Below, in pieces: positions 7,659 through 15,975 of a stretch of 64,000 nucleotides of DNA. The notes beneath the pieces are model-generated. The model had not been told where the DNA came from, ran no database searches, and worked only from the letters and a program-made list of their open reading frames with translations. The translations under genes were made by a program, and so were the position numbers. The number at the start of each line of letters is the position of its first letter. Position 1 is the stretch's first letter. The stretch comes from Lysinibacillus parviboronicapiens (lineage in GTDB: Bacteria; Bacillota; Bacilli; Bacillales_A; Planococcaceae): contig NZ_PYWI01000006.1 in assembly GCF_003049575.1 (NCBI RefSeq), positions 62,001-126,000 of the forward strand, in the 5' to 3' direction.

Positions 7659-8999
7659 TTAACTAAAATAATTATTGGAGTTTGTAAGGGCGAGAGCAAT
7701 TTCTTTTATGCCCATGTCAATTTTTTGTTCTTCCATATTCGAAACATTTAGTTTTAAAATCCGTTCACGGTAAAATCCATCTAAATAATTGCGTTCAATG
7801 CTATCCAAAAAAATATGCTGCTGTGTCAATTGTTGAATTAATAACTTCAAATTGACTTGCTTTGGTAAAATGATATGGCTGTGCATGCAATTATCCGTAG
7901 CTGTTTTATACATCGGTAAATGCTTATTTAGGGAATGCTGAAGAGTATTGGCACGCTGCTTATAATCCTCAGCTACGGTTAATTGATAGCGATTGAACAT
8001 GCCACTTTTCAAATAAAGCTCCAAGGCCGCTTGTGAAATCATGGAGCTATCAATATCGGTAGTATTTTTATATTGCTGAAAAGTGCTAATTAATGCAGGA
8101 GGCAGCACTGCCAGTCCAATACGTAAACCTGGAAACATAATTTTAGAAAAACTTTTTAAGTAAATTACACGCTCTTCCAGATCCTCAGTAAATAATGAAT
8201 CCCTTTTCGAATTTTGCTCAAAGTCAGCCAAATAATCATCTTCCACAATATAAACATCATATTTAACAGCAAGTTTAAGAATACTATCTTTTTCTTTTTT
8301 GTTATAAGAACAACCGAGTGGATTATGGAAACGAGGCATTGTATAAAAAAATTTAATAGTATTAGTACTAAAAATTTGTTCTAATTCATCTAAGTCAATG
8401 CCTTGAGCCGTTCTTTTAATACCTATTACTGGCAGTCTATAGGTTTTCAAATAATCCATGTATAAATGATAACTTGGCTGTTCTACTAGCACGGTTGTGA
8501 GCTGATTTGGAAAAGGCATGATACTGAGCAAGGATAGGGATTGCTGAACACCTGAAGTAATGAAAATATTGTCTTCATGTGTGAATATTTGATATGTTTC
8601 TAATAACTTTTTTGCCTCGACAATTAATGATGGTAAGCCTTTGGGTGTGCCATAACGAAATAGGTCCGCTTGATATGTATCAATCGCTTTGTTAATGCAG
8701 TGCTGAAAATCTTTGTAAGGAAAAGCATGCCAAGTTGGAGATGATGTCGCAAAATCTATAAAATCATTTGCTGATGGTACATGTGGTAGCTGATGATCCA
8801 CAACAAAATAGCCGCTTTTAGGGATTGCATAGATCAAATGTTGATTTTCTAGTTTCTTTAAAGCTGTTAGTACTGTACTTTTACTACAAGAAAATTGTTG
8901 GGATAAATTTCTAATAGAGGGCAGCTTTGCACCAGCCAAAAGGGTACCTGTTTGAATTTGTTGTATTAATTGATTGTAGATAAAGTCATATTTAAGCAT
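7659..8999 (-). CDS. MocR/PdxR-family transcriptional regulator (GntR-aminotransferase fusion)
   Basis: 446 aa: an N-terminal GntR winged helix (about 1-70, GAKLPSIRNLSQQFSCSKST) joined to a fold-type I aminotransferase-like domain with the pyridoxal-phosphate lysine in YLKSFSKIMFPGLRIG. MocR proteins use PLP or an amino compound as effector and usually control a divergent or adjacent transporter or enzyme gene. Here it is divergent from an EamA-type exporter. ATG 8999 follows GGGAGGTTG; an upstream in-frame start at 9056 would run through the operator-like palindrome and is rejected. It probably also represses itself from the shared control region. Confidence 0.9.
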   Translation of the reverse strand: MLKYDFIYNQLIQQIQTGTLLAGAKLPSIRNLSQQFSCSKSTVLTALKKLENQHLIYAIPKSGYFVVDHQLPHVPSANDFIDFATSSPTWHAFPYKDFQHCINKAIDTYQADLFRYGTPKGLPSLIVEAKKLLETYQIFTHEDNIFITSGVQQSLSLLSIMPFPNQLTTVLVEQPSYHLYMDYLKTYRLPVIGIKRTAQGIDLDELEQIFSTNTIKFFYTMPRFHNPLGCSYNKKEKDSILKLAVKYDVYIVEDDYLADFEQNSKRDSLFTEDLEERVIYLKSFSKIMFPGLRIGLAVLPPALISTFQQYKNTTDIDSSMISQAALELYLKSGMFNRYQLTVAEDYKQRANTLQHSLNKHLPMYKTATDNCMHSHIILPKQVNLKLLIQQLTQQHIFLDSIERNYLDGFYRERILKLNVSNMEEQKIDMGIKEIALALTNSNNYFS

Positions 9000-9013
9000 G
9001 TTCAACCTCCCTA

Positions 9014-9037
9014 CACATCTGTATCGGTACAGATGTG
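9014..9037. promoter_or_regulatory. Perfect palindrome between mocR and eamA, likely MocR operator
   Basis: Arms ACATCTGTA and TACAGATGT around a 4-base centre TCGG (with one extra C/G pair outside), placed 15 bases upstream of the mocR-type start and in the control region of the divergent transporter. Assignment to the MocR protein rests on position and symmetry. Confidence 0.65.
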
Positions 9038-9117
9038 TTTTTTTGATATCGTGCAATTGTATATTTTTTAATACGATAGCTTTACCGGCCGGAAAGAATA
9101 TAGAAGGAGTTTATCAT

Positions 9118-10038
9118 ATGGCAGAAAAAAGAAAGGCCTATACAGCAGCAATTATTTATGCATTCGTTATTGGGCTTTCGTTTATGTTCGTTAAAATGAC
9201 ACTAGCTGTCGCAAGTTCAATGGATTCACTTGCACATCGTTTTACGATTGCAATGATTGGGGTCAGCATCTTAGTTGTGCTTAAGCGAGAAAAAATGAAA
9301 ATCGACAAATATGATTTATTGAAAATTTTACCTTTGGCATTATTATACCCAATCGCTTTTTTCACTTTCCAGGTGTTTGGATTGGCCCGTATATCTTCCT
9401 CAGAAGCGGGTGTTATTCATGCAACTGTTCCTATTTTTACAGTAGTATTTGCCAGTACGTTATTAAAGGAAAAAGCTACACGCAGACAGCTTATTTTTAT
9501 TAGTTTATCGGTCATTGGTGTTATATATATGCTCTTTATGAATGGAGAGAGCACTAATACCGCGAATATAATTGGCAGTGGCTTCATTTTACTATCTGCG
9601 CTCGCTACATCGTTATATAACGTCTTTGCTAGAAAGTTAATACAACAATACACATTAGTGACATTAACATATGTTATGACATTATGTGGATTTCTTGTGT
9701 TTAACGCAATAGCAGTCGGTAATCATGTAGTAAACGGTACTATCAATCAATTCTTCCTACCCTTTATGCATATTGATTTTGTTCTAGCTATTTTATATTT
9801 AGGTATTTTATCGTCACTCGGTACATCCTATCTTTCAAACTATGCATTATCTAAAATAGAAGCATCAAAAATGAGTGTTTTTAGTAATTTTGCCACACTC
9901 ATTACGATAGTTGCTGGCGTTATCTTTTTGCAAGAGACATTCCATCTATATCATCTAATCGGAGCTATTGTCATTATTATTGGGGTTGTAGGCACTAACT
10001 ATTTTGGAAATGAGAGAAAAAGCAATGAAAAAATATAG
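9118..10038 (+). CDS. EamA-family (DMT) transporter
   Basis: 306 aa with about ten hydrophobic segments in two EamA halves (YAFVIGLSFMFVKMTLAV near the N-terminus; LGILSSLGTSYLSNYALS in the second half). DMT proteins of this kind export amino acids or metabolites across the cytoplasmic membrane. ATG 9118 is preceded by GAAGGAG. It is divergent from a MocR-type regulator with a palindrome between them, so expression is likely controlled by that regulator; the transported compound is therefore probably amino-acid- or vitamin B6-related, as an inference. Confidence 0.9.
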   Translation: MAEKRKAYTAAIIYAFVIGLSFMFVKMTLAVASSMDSLAHRFTIAMIGVSILVVLKREKMKIDKYDLLKILPLALLYPIAFFTFQVFGLARISSSEAGVIHATVPIFTVVFASTLLKEKATRRQLIFISLSVIGVIYMLFMNGESTNTANIIGSGFILLSALATSLYNVFARKLIQQYTLVTLTYVMTLCGFLVFNAIAVGNHVVNGTINQFFLPFMHIDFVLAILYLGILSSLGTSYLSNYALSKIEASKMSVFSNFATLITIVAGVIFLQETFHLYHLIGAIVIIIGVVGTNYFGNERKSNEKI

Positions 10039-10084
10039 CCTTTTACTTGTTATAAGCTCATTGGGGGCTCCCAATTCGCTATAG

Positions 10085-10271
10085 ACAGGGGAAGAAATCG
10101 GCTATTGGTTAATATAGAAGATGCATATGATAACAATGCTTTTAAGCAGAAATTGTTAATACCTTTAGGTCCAAATGGCAATCTTTAGCAAAGTTAAACG
10201 AGCATAGACCTCAACAAAATGCACATATAGTAATTAATAATAATGAGGTTGAATACCCTTATTTCCAGTAG
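10085..10271 (+). pseudogene. Possible decayed coding remnant
   Basis: Between the EamA gene and the phosphatase gene two protein-like frames follow each other with a shift between them: one reads LLVNIEDAYDNNAFKQKLL and IPLGPNGNL before a stop, and the other LAKLNEHRPQQNAHIVINNN and EVEYPYFQ before a stop. Together they look like one short protein broken by a frameshift. I do not recognise the family and the call is tentative. Confidence 0.35.
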
Positions 10272-10289
10272 CGAAAAGGAGGTTTGCAT

Positions 10290-10835
10290 GTGATTTATAT
10301 TATTAGACATTGTGCAGCTCAGGGGCAATCTTCAGATTGTGAACTAACAGAAAATGGCTTAAAACAGGCTAAGTCTTTAGCTTATTTCTTCAACAATGTC
10401 AAAATAGACCGAATAATTTCAAGTCCTTTTTTACGTGCTATTCAATCTATAGAGCCTTTAAGTACAAGAAAGAATGTAAAGATTGAAATAGAGGAGCGAC
10501 TCACAGAGCGTATTTTAAGTACAAGAGACTTACCTGACTGGTATGAAAAACTAAAAGCTACATTTTATGATATGGAATTAAAATATGACGGTGGAGAGTC
10601 TAGTCAAGAAGCAATGAATCGCATCGTACATGTTGTAAATGAAACCTTTACAAGTGGGACAGAAAATACAATTATCGTCAGCCACGGGAATATAATATCT
10701 TTACTGTTAAAACATTATCAACGTGATATTAATTTTCAGGTATGGGAAAACCTTCGTAATCCGGATGTTTTTCAATTAAGCAATATTCACAATGAAGTGA
10801 CAATAAAACGTATTTGGGATGAAGAAAAAGCGTAG
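10290..10835 (+). CDS. Histidine phosphatase (phosphoglycerate-mutase-like) family protein
   Basis: 181 aa. The phosphoacceptor motif at the N-terminus reads IIRHCAAQ (RHC rather than the usual RHG/RHA), followed by LTENGLKQAKSLA, SPFLRAIQS, an acidic GGESSQEAM and the second catalytic His in IVSHGNI. These enzymes transfer phosphate through a phospho-His; the substrate may be a phosphosugar or other small phosphoester and cannot be set from sequence. GTG 10290 is chosen because AAAGGAGG lies 7 bases upstream; a TTG two codons earlier is too close to it. Confidence 0.85.
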   Translation: MIYIIRHCAAQGQSSDCELTENGLKQAKSLAYFFNNVKIDRIISSPFLRAIQSIEPLSTRKNVKIEIEERLTERILSTRDLPDWYEKLKATFYDMELKYDGGESSQEAMNRIVHVVNETFTSGTENTIIVSHGNIISLLLKHYQRDINFQVWENLRNPDVFQLSNIHNEVTIKRIWDEEKA

Positions 10836-10839
10836 CTCC

Positions 10840-10882
10840 AAACAAGGAGCCTTGCTACATGAAATGTAGTAAGCCCTTGTTT
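10840..10882. terminator. Hairpin between convergent genes
   Basis: Nested stem AAACAAGG...CTTGCTACAT / ATGTAGTAAG...CCTTGTTT between the phosphatase gene and the convergent SIMPL gene; the T run is poor on both strands, so it may act as a simple bidirectional barrier. Confidence 0.55.
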
Positions 10883-10905
10883 CAGTCAATATTTTGGCAA
10901 AATAT

Positions 10906-11556
10906 TTAATATGGAAATTTGACTCTAACAGTTGCACTAACGGTCATTTGACCCTGTTCAATAGGAGTTGAAATCGAAGATTCTGCCATTGCCATCGTTT
11001 TATATAGGACAGGGCCACTTTCATGTTCTTCGACAATTTCGATTGGCTGAGGATGTAAAGGCAATTGCATCGTTTCGGCAATTGTTTTGGCTTTCATTTG
11101 GGCATTCTGAAGAGCTAAACTGAGCGCCTGTTGATAATATACATCAACATTGTCAATTTTAAATTGAATGGACGAGATACGATTTGCACCATTTTGCACA
11201 GCCGTATCAATGACCGCCCCAACCTGGTTTGTGTCCGGTATTTTAACCGTAATGGCATTTGACACCTCATAGCCTTTAAATACCTGTTTGGCGTCTACAA
11301 AATCATAGATAGGTGCAATATTATATGTCGCAGTTTGTACTTTTTCTCTTGGGATATTAAGTGCCAAGATGGATTGAAGTACACGATTCATAATATTAGC
11401 ATTTTCTTGTTGTGCTTCCTGTACATTTTCCCCTTGTGTGCTGACCTCAATTTGAAGCTGGACATAACTAGCTGCAGCAAGGACCTTGCCATTCCCCGAT
11501 ACGGTGATGATACGTAGTGCAGGTGTTGATTGCGGACTAAAATTTGCATAATACAT
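10906..11556 (-). CDS. SIMPL domain (DUF541) protein
   Basis: 216 aa covering a full SIMPL domain: RIITVSGNGKVLAAASYVQL, QTATYNIAPIYDF, a GYEVSNAITVKI strand and RISSIQFKIDN, ending VSATVRVKFPY. SIMPL/DUF541 proteins include the periplasmic YggE and outer-membrane BP26; their exact role is unclear, with links to oxidative stress. Unlike most, no clear signal peptide is present, so it may be cytoplasmic. GGAAGGTGG precedes the ATG. Confidence 0.85.
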   Translation of the reverse strand: MYYANFSPQSTPALRIITVSGNGKVLAAASYVQLQIEVSTQGENVQEAQQENANIMNRVLQSILALNIPREKVQTATYNIAPIYDFVDAKQVFKGYEVSNAITVKIPDTNQVGAVIDTAVQNGANRISSIQFKIDNVDVYYQQALSLALQNAQMKAKTIAETMQLPLHPQPIEIVEEHESGPVLYKTMAMAESSISTPIEQGQMTVSATVRVKFPY

Positions 11557-11641
11557 CGAATACCACCTTCCAAATTGTTCATACTCATTATGCTATGCTC
11601 GTTATAGGAATGGTACTATGTTTAGCCGGTAATCTTCAGGT

Positions 11642-12265
11642 TCACCTTGACTGCTTTTTTAATAATTTATCATGTAATTTGGTGAATAGGAGTAGTGTCA
11701 AAATTGTCCCGATTAGGGCTAAAAACATGTCCCATTGAGCATCCCATTTATCACCTTGCATCCCTAAAAAGTCCTTAGAAACATGTCCTCCCTTAGAAAT
11801 TTTTGTACTAAGCCATTCTATAATTTCATATAAAGCTGCAATGGCAAGCATGATACTAATGGTAATGCCTGATAACCAGGCACCTTTGGCTAATTGCGTT
11901 TTATGTAATAAAATTTCTCTTACCACAATTGCCATTAGTCCCTTAAGGAAATGTCCAAAACGATCGTAGTGATTACGTTGTAAATGGAATTCCTCCTTTA
12001 ACCAGTTAAAAAGAGGGACTTCTGAATAAGTATAATGCCCACCAATGAATGTCAAAATAGATAAAAGAGCGATAATAAAATAGGAAAGTGTTGTGAAGCG
12101 GAACTTGTTGTAGATGGCAGTAACCGTAATAATTGCGATTACACCCGGGCTGACCTCTGCCAACCAATCCAAATAAGAAACGGGTTTGATAATAGACCAT
12201 ATAAAAACGCCAATAACAATAAATAATAAAGTTAAATGTATCTTCAAGTGTTTAGCTGTATTCAT
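11642..12265 (-). CDS. DUF2238 (YjdF-type) membrane protein
   Basis: 207 aa with about five hydrophobic segments and the DUF2238 hallmarks NHYDRFGHFLKGLMA, YEIIEWLSTK and the C-terminal GMQGDKWDAQWDM. Members are inner-membrane proteins of unknown function. ATG 12265 is favoured over an in-frame GTG three codons earlier since AAGGGAGTG then stands 8 bases upstream. It lies alone between two short unknown genes on the same strand. Confidence 0.85.
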   Translation of the reverse strand: MNTAKHLKIHLTLLFIVIGVFIWSIIKPVSYLDWLAEVSPGVIAIITVTAIYNKFRFTTLSYFIIALLSILTFIGGHYTYSEVPLFNWLKEEFHLQRNHYDRFGHFLKGLMAIVVREILLHKTQLAKGAWLSGITISIMLAIAALYEIIEWLSTKISKGGHVSKDFLGMQGDKWDAQWDMFLALIGTILTLLLFTKLHDKLLKKQSR

Positions 12266-12402
12266 TATAATCACTCCCTTACTCTATAGTATTAGGTAAG
12301 AGTGATTAGCTTATTCAGCCGATGTAAAACACCAGCTGAATAAAATCCAATTTTTATGATTGACGTAATAAATGGTTCTAGTCATATCCGCTGTTGACTA
12401 GG

Positions 12403-12705
12403 TTAAATCATTTTTAATAATGCTTCGACCCCAGTCATTCCTGCAAATATGCCAAGCTGTTCCGCTTCATAGGTAACGGATTCAAGCGGAGCCGTCAATA
12501 ACTCATCGATAGTTTTAACACCAACTGCTCGACCAGCAACAATTTTACGGTCCACTAAACGACTATTTAAAAGACCAACATCTAATGCACCACACATGAT
12601 GTAGCCTGTATCATTTGAAATTGTCAGTAATGTTGTTTTTGGTAAATGAACAATTACAGCTGTGAAAAAATACCCTTTAATCATAATAGGTTCAATTGTC
12701 ACCAT
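12403..12705 (-). CDS. yunC: DUF1805 (YunC) family protein
   Basis: 100 aa matching B. subtilis YunC: KGYFFTAVIVHLPKTTLL, NDTGYIMCGALDVGLLNS and KIVAGRAVGVKTIDELL. The fold is a small alpha/beta domain; the function remains unassigned despite a known structure. GGGGTGAATTAA precedes the ATG. Confidence 0.88.
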   Translation of the reverse strand: MVTIEPIMIKGYFFTAVIVHLPKTTLLTISNDTGYIMCGALDVGLLNSRLVDRKIVAGRAVGVKTIDELLTAPLESVTYEAEQLGIFAGMTGVEALLKMI

Positions 12706-12910
12706 TTAATTCACCCCTTTTCTCTATATACATATGGCAATAGACAAAAAGGTGTTCAAGATATTTCAATTTAAAAAGTATGTAACAGCCGTTCGGTATC
12801 CCTATTAAATATCCATAACAACTGTAGGTGCGGAACTGTCCTTTCTTAATCTGAGAGCTTACAAATAAAAGCTGTAGCAGGATTTAGAAGGTTTACGAAA
12901 AGGAATTAAA

Positions 12911-12940
12911 ATAAAAAAAGCTACTCCTTTGAGTAGCTTT
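12911..12940 (-). terminator. Terminator of the 40-aa gene
   Basis: Read on the minus strand: AAAGCTACTC AAAG GAGTAGCTTT followed by TTTTATTTT, just after the stop codon of the small gene at 12950-13072. Confidence 0.85.
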
Positions 12941-12949
12941 GTCATTAAA

Positions 12950-13072
12950 TTATTTTGTATAGGAAAGCATTGCAGTTTGCTTAAATTTTTCTAATGCAAT
13001 TGTAGCCTCGTTTTTAGTGCTGTACTCGAACATACGGAAAGTATCTTTTTCAAAAACTGTAATAACCCACAT
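12950..13072 (-). CDS. Conserved 40-aa small protein
   Basis: Short frame of 40 codons, starting MWVITVFEKDTFRMFEYST and ending in MLSYTK, with GGGGACT 7 bases before the ATG and an intrinsic terminator directly after the stop. That gene-like frame (site, start, compact body, terminator) supports a real gene. The sequence is beta-strand then helix, with no membrane segment or signal. I recall similar unnamed small proteins in Bacillaceae but can assign no function. Confidence 0.75.
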   Translation of the reverse strand: MWVITVFEKDTFRMFEYSTKNEATIALEKFKQTAMLSYTK

Positions 13073-13434
13073 TATAAAGTCCCCTTTGTCTACGGAATTT
13101 GTACTATAACAATCGGGTATTTTATGATATTCATCCTCGGTTGTTATATATCAGTTGTAATACCTATTTTACACCTATATTTTAAAAAAGAAAGTGTTAT
13201 GTGATTGTTTTCACAAATCGTTCAAAAATAAGCAACCATTTGTGAATATTATATGAAGATCAGTATATGAACTGCCATAATGTGTTGAAATGAAAACATT
13301 TCTAACCATTTTATAGGTGTAGTTTTTGAGGGGATGTAGGTGAAATCAGCCAGTCAATCTGAAGTATAATTCATGGTATTACGCAAATAGTAAGTTAACG
13401 TAGTTAGGTGAAATTGTGCATGGGAGGTGATGCT
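13073..13434. other. Gene-free stretch with an inverted repeat
   Basis: No coding frame seen in 362 bases. It holds a 9-bp perfect inverted repeat, TTCACAAAT (13210-13218) and ATTTGTGAA (13238-13246), with 19 bases between, about 190 bases before the polysaccharide deacetylase gene; it could be a regulator site or weak hairpin. No clear sigma-A promoter was identified. Confidence 0.4.
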
Positions 13435-14172
13435 ATGATGCGTAAGCACATATTGATTTTAACGGCTGGCTTTTTAATCCTCTCGATATTTTATGCAGGC
13501 TTGAAAACCTTTGCTGATAAAGGTCGAAGCTATTATGAGGAGACAGGGGAAGTTGTGTGGGATATTAACACTAAAGATAAAATTGTTGCCCTGACCTTTG
13601 ATGACGGCCCGCATCCCAAGTATACAGCAGGAGTGTTAGATTTATTAGCCAAGTATGAGGCAAAGGCGACCTTTTTTGTTGTTGGAGGAAATGCGGAAAA
13701 ATATCCTGAGCTTGTTTTACGCACTTATACGGAAGGACATGAATTAGCCAACCATACGTATACGCATCCTTTTAAAATTTCAGTAACTGATTTACAGGAG
13801 GAACTGCGGCAGACGAACGAAATGATTTATAGTATTACGGGCTTCTATCCTGTTCTGTTTCGCCCTGTAGGTGGAAATTATAATGACAAAATGATTAATG
13901 CTGCGGTGAAGGATGGATACAAAGTAGTGATGTGGTCTTGGCATCAGGATACACAGGATTGGAAACAACCAGGTGTGAGTAAAATTGTTAAAAAAGTACT
14001 GAACGGTACAAAGCCAGGGGATGTTATTCTTTTTCATGACGGTGGTGGCAATCGTACACAAACGCTGAAAGCACTTGAAGAAATTTTGCCAACATTAAAG
14101 AAGGAAGGATATACATTTGTTACCGTATCTGAGTTAATTGAAAGCAAGCAACAACAAGAGGCAGTGAAATAA
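13435..14172 (+). CDS. Polysaccharide deacetylase (NodB domain)
   Basis: 245 aa: one N-terminal membrane anchor (HILILTAGFLILSIFYAGL) and a NodB domain with motif 1 LTFDDGPHPKY (catalytic Asp and metal Asp), motif 2 ELANHTYTHP (metal His pair), motif 3 RPVGGNYN and motif 4 LFHDGGGNR. It would remove acetyl groups from peptidoglycan or other N-acetylglucosamine polymers outside the membrane. GGGAGGTGATG lies before the paired ATGs at 13435/13438. Size and layout resemble the PdaB/YheN group, but which of these it is, and whether it acts in sporulation, is not decided here. Confidence 0.92.
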   Translation: MMRKHILILTAGFLILSIFYAGLKTFADKGRSYYEETGEVVWDINTKDKIVALTFDDGPHPKYTAGVLDLLAKYEAKATFFVVGGNAEKYPELVLRTYTEGHELANHTYTHPFKISVTDLQEELRQTNEMIYSITGFYPVLFRPVGGNYNDKMINAAVKDGYKVVMWSWHQDTQDWKQPGVSKIVKKVLNGTKPGDVILFHDGGGNRTQTLKALEEILPTLKKEGYTFVTVSELIESKQQQEAVK

Positions 14173-14178
14173 AAAAAT

Positions 14179-14215
14179 GAGCCATCTCGATATATAGTCT
14201 GAGATGGCTTATTTT
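14179..14215 (+). terminator. Terminator after the deacetylase gene
   Basis: Stem GAGCCATCTC / GAGATGGCTT followed by ATTTT. Confidence 0.8.
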
Positions 14216-14258
14216 AAATGCGATGGAAGCAGTAAAAACCATTTGCCATTTTCACTTT

Positions 14259-14510
14259 TTAGAAAAATAAAATTGGTGCTAGTGCTATGCCAAAAATAGT
14301 ACCTAGTGCGATACCAAAACCAAATCCTGAACCTCTAAAGCCCCAAAAACCTAGTCCATAGCCACCATATCGTCTATCAGGTAGAATCCATACCTGTTTT
14401 CTGTCTACCCTTGTTATTTCCCCCACGTGGACTCTGCCAGATGTATCAGTAATTTTTACGCGTTTACCATGATATTTACAGCAAAGATTATAAGCATCAG
14501 CTGGATTCAC
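14259..14510 (-). CDS. Small hypothetical protein with glycine-rich hydrophobic tail
   Basis: 83 aa from a GTG start, 7 bases after AAAGGAGG. The N-terminal half (KYHGKRVKITDTSGRVHVGE, ITRVDRKQVWILPD) reads like a small SH3/Sm-like beta barrel; the C-terminal half is Gly/Phe-rich and hydrophobic (GFWGFRGSGFGFGIALGTIF) and ends in a membrane-like segment. Similar architecture occurs in unnamed Bacillales proteins, some spore-associated. Function unknown. Confidence 0.75.
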   Translation of the reverse strand: MNPADAYNLCCKYHGKRVKITDTSGRVHVGEITRVDRKQVWILPDRRYGGYGLGFWGFRGSGFGFGIALGTIFGIALAPILFF

Positions 14511-14619
14511 AAATTTCCCTCCTTTCTATCTTCATTACAAGTTAATATATGCGGCTGTGCACATTCAGCATTAGCCGATTGTCTATCCAAGGCATAAGCT
14601 ATGAAAAAAGGATGGGAAG

Positions 14620-15417
14620 ATGTCAGTAAGACCTACAAATCAGTGGCTTAACAATTTCAATAATGTACGCAAAGGGCATAATGAAAAAAATTTGGAGGAG
14701 ATACAGTGCACCTTACTTTGTCATCCCTTAAAGGATGTTTTTATAGATTTGTCACCTGAAGAAATTCAATATAATTTACAGCAAAACGGACTATTTCAAG
14801 CACATGAGGAAGTAGCTGTGGATGAATTAGAAAAAGAGCATGTTTGGGAGATTGCGCAGAAGGAATTTGAGCGACTAAAAAAGCAATGGAATGGCCCAGA
14901 TGTCCCTATCTATATTTTCCCGATAACTCTGGAACAATCACAGACAAGAAAAAATGGTGTTGCTTATCCTAATGCCGTGTTTCTATTTATAGCTAGGGGT
15001 CTTGAAAAAGAGGAACTGAAAGCATTACTTGCTCATGAATATAATCATGTTTGTCGCCTGCAGTATGTCAATAAGACTTTAGATGAAATGACGTTGAGGG
15101 ACTCTCTCATTTTAGAGGGGCTGGCAGAATGTGCGGTAGAAGAACTGTATGGTGACAAATGGTTGGCTCCGTGGTTGAAGCACTACTCAAAAAAAGAGGT
15201 ATTGAAGATATGGCAGGTCAATTTTTTACCTGTTTTAGATATACAAGGTGTGCAAAATCATATTGAGTTCTTATATGGTGGCAAGCTACCTAAATGGATT
15301 GGTTATTGCATCGGCTATGAAATTGTACGAACTTATAAAAAGAATTTCCCTAAAGGTAAGCTCTATTTGAAATCAGCACAGGAAATAGTTGCAGGTTCTG
15401 ATTTTCCGCTACAATAG
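14620..15417 (+). CDS. DUF2268 predicted Zn-dependent protease
   Basis: 265 aa. The metalloprotease signature LLAHEYNHVCRL (HEXXH) is followed about 45 residues later by LILEGLAECAVEELYG, where the Glu could be the third zinc ligand, as in other DUF2268 proteins. No signal peptide or membrane segment, so it should act in the cytoplasm. Substrate unknown. The ATG follows a weak AAAGGAT. It is separated by 18 bases from the DNA glycosylase gene downstream, so the two are likely one transcript. Confidence 0.85.
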   Translation: MSVRPTNQWLNNFNNVRKGHNEKNLEEIQCTLLCHPLKDVFIDLSPEEIQYNLQQNGLFQAHEEVAVDELEKEHVWEIAQKEFERLKKQWNGPDVPIYIFPITLEQSQTRKNGVAYPNAVFLFIARGLEKEELKALLAHEYNHVCRLQYVNKTLDEMTLRDSLILEGLAECAVEELYGDKWLAPWLKHYSKKEVLKIWQVNFLPVLDIQGVQNHIEFLYGGKLPKWIGYCIGYEIVRTYKKNFPKGKLYLKSAQEIVAGSDFPLQ

Positions 15418-15435
15418 AAGAAAGGAGTGATTCTG

Positions 15436-15948
15436 ATGACACATGAACTAAAAAATGTTTTACCACCAGTAATTGATCCGTCAACAAAGGTGCTTATTGT
15501 CGGATCAATGCCGGGCAAGCAATCATTAGAGAAACAACAATACTATGGCAACCCACGCAATCATTTTTGGCCAATTATCGGAGAAATCTTAGGAGTAGAG
15601 ATACCAGAGAATTACACCGAGAGACTTCAATTGTTACAGGAAAATCATATTGGTCTTTGGGATACAATAGAGTCTTGTGAGCGTGAAGGAAGCTTAGATG
15701 CCGCAATACGAAATGAAAAACCAAATAATTTTAACACACTTTTTGAGCGTTACCCTGATATTCAACTTGTACTTTTTAATGGTTCAAAGGCGTTCCAAGT
15801 ATTTAAAAAGCATATTGGGTTCGAGATATTGACAGATAAAAAATATTTAAAAATGCCATCGACAAGTCCTATACCTGGCAAAAATATTAAATCTTTTGAG
15901 GAAAAGCTAACGGATTGGCGTGTAATGCAATCTTATTTGTCTTCATAA
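15436..15948 (+). CDS. Hypoxanthine/uracil-DNA glycosylase, UDG superfamily (family 6-like)
   Basis: 170 aa with the MUG/UDG-superfamily features: motif 1 IVGSMPGKQS, YYGNPRNHFW, GLWDTIESCEREGS, VLFNGSKAF and motif 2 MPSTSPIPG. The combination with NPRNHFW and without the iron-sulfur cysteines matches DNA-deoxyinosine (HDG) glycosylases, which excise deaminated bases. ATG 15436 is chosen with AAGGAGTG upstream over an in-frame GTG at 15427 that lies inside the site. Base-excision repair role is family knowledge; the exact base preference is not shown. Confidence 0.87.
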   Translation: MTHELKNVLPPVIDPSTKVLIVGSMPGKQSLEKQQYYGNPRNHFWPIIGEILGVEIPENYTERLQLLQENHIGLWDTIESCEREGSLDAAIRNEKPNNFNTLFERYPDIQLVLFNGSKAFQVFKKHIGFEILTDKKYLKMPSTSPIPGKNIKSFEEKLTDWRVMQSYLSS

Positions 15949-15975
15949 ATGAATGCAGTACCTGAAGGGATTTCT

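Noticed and set aside
14259-14510. A signal-anchored secreted protein
   Set aside because: The hydrophobic segment is C-terminal, not N-terminal, so no export signal is claimed.
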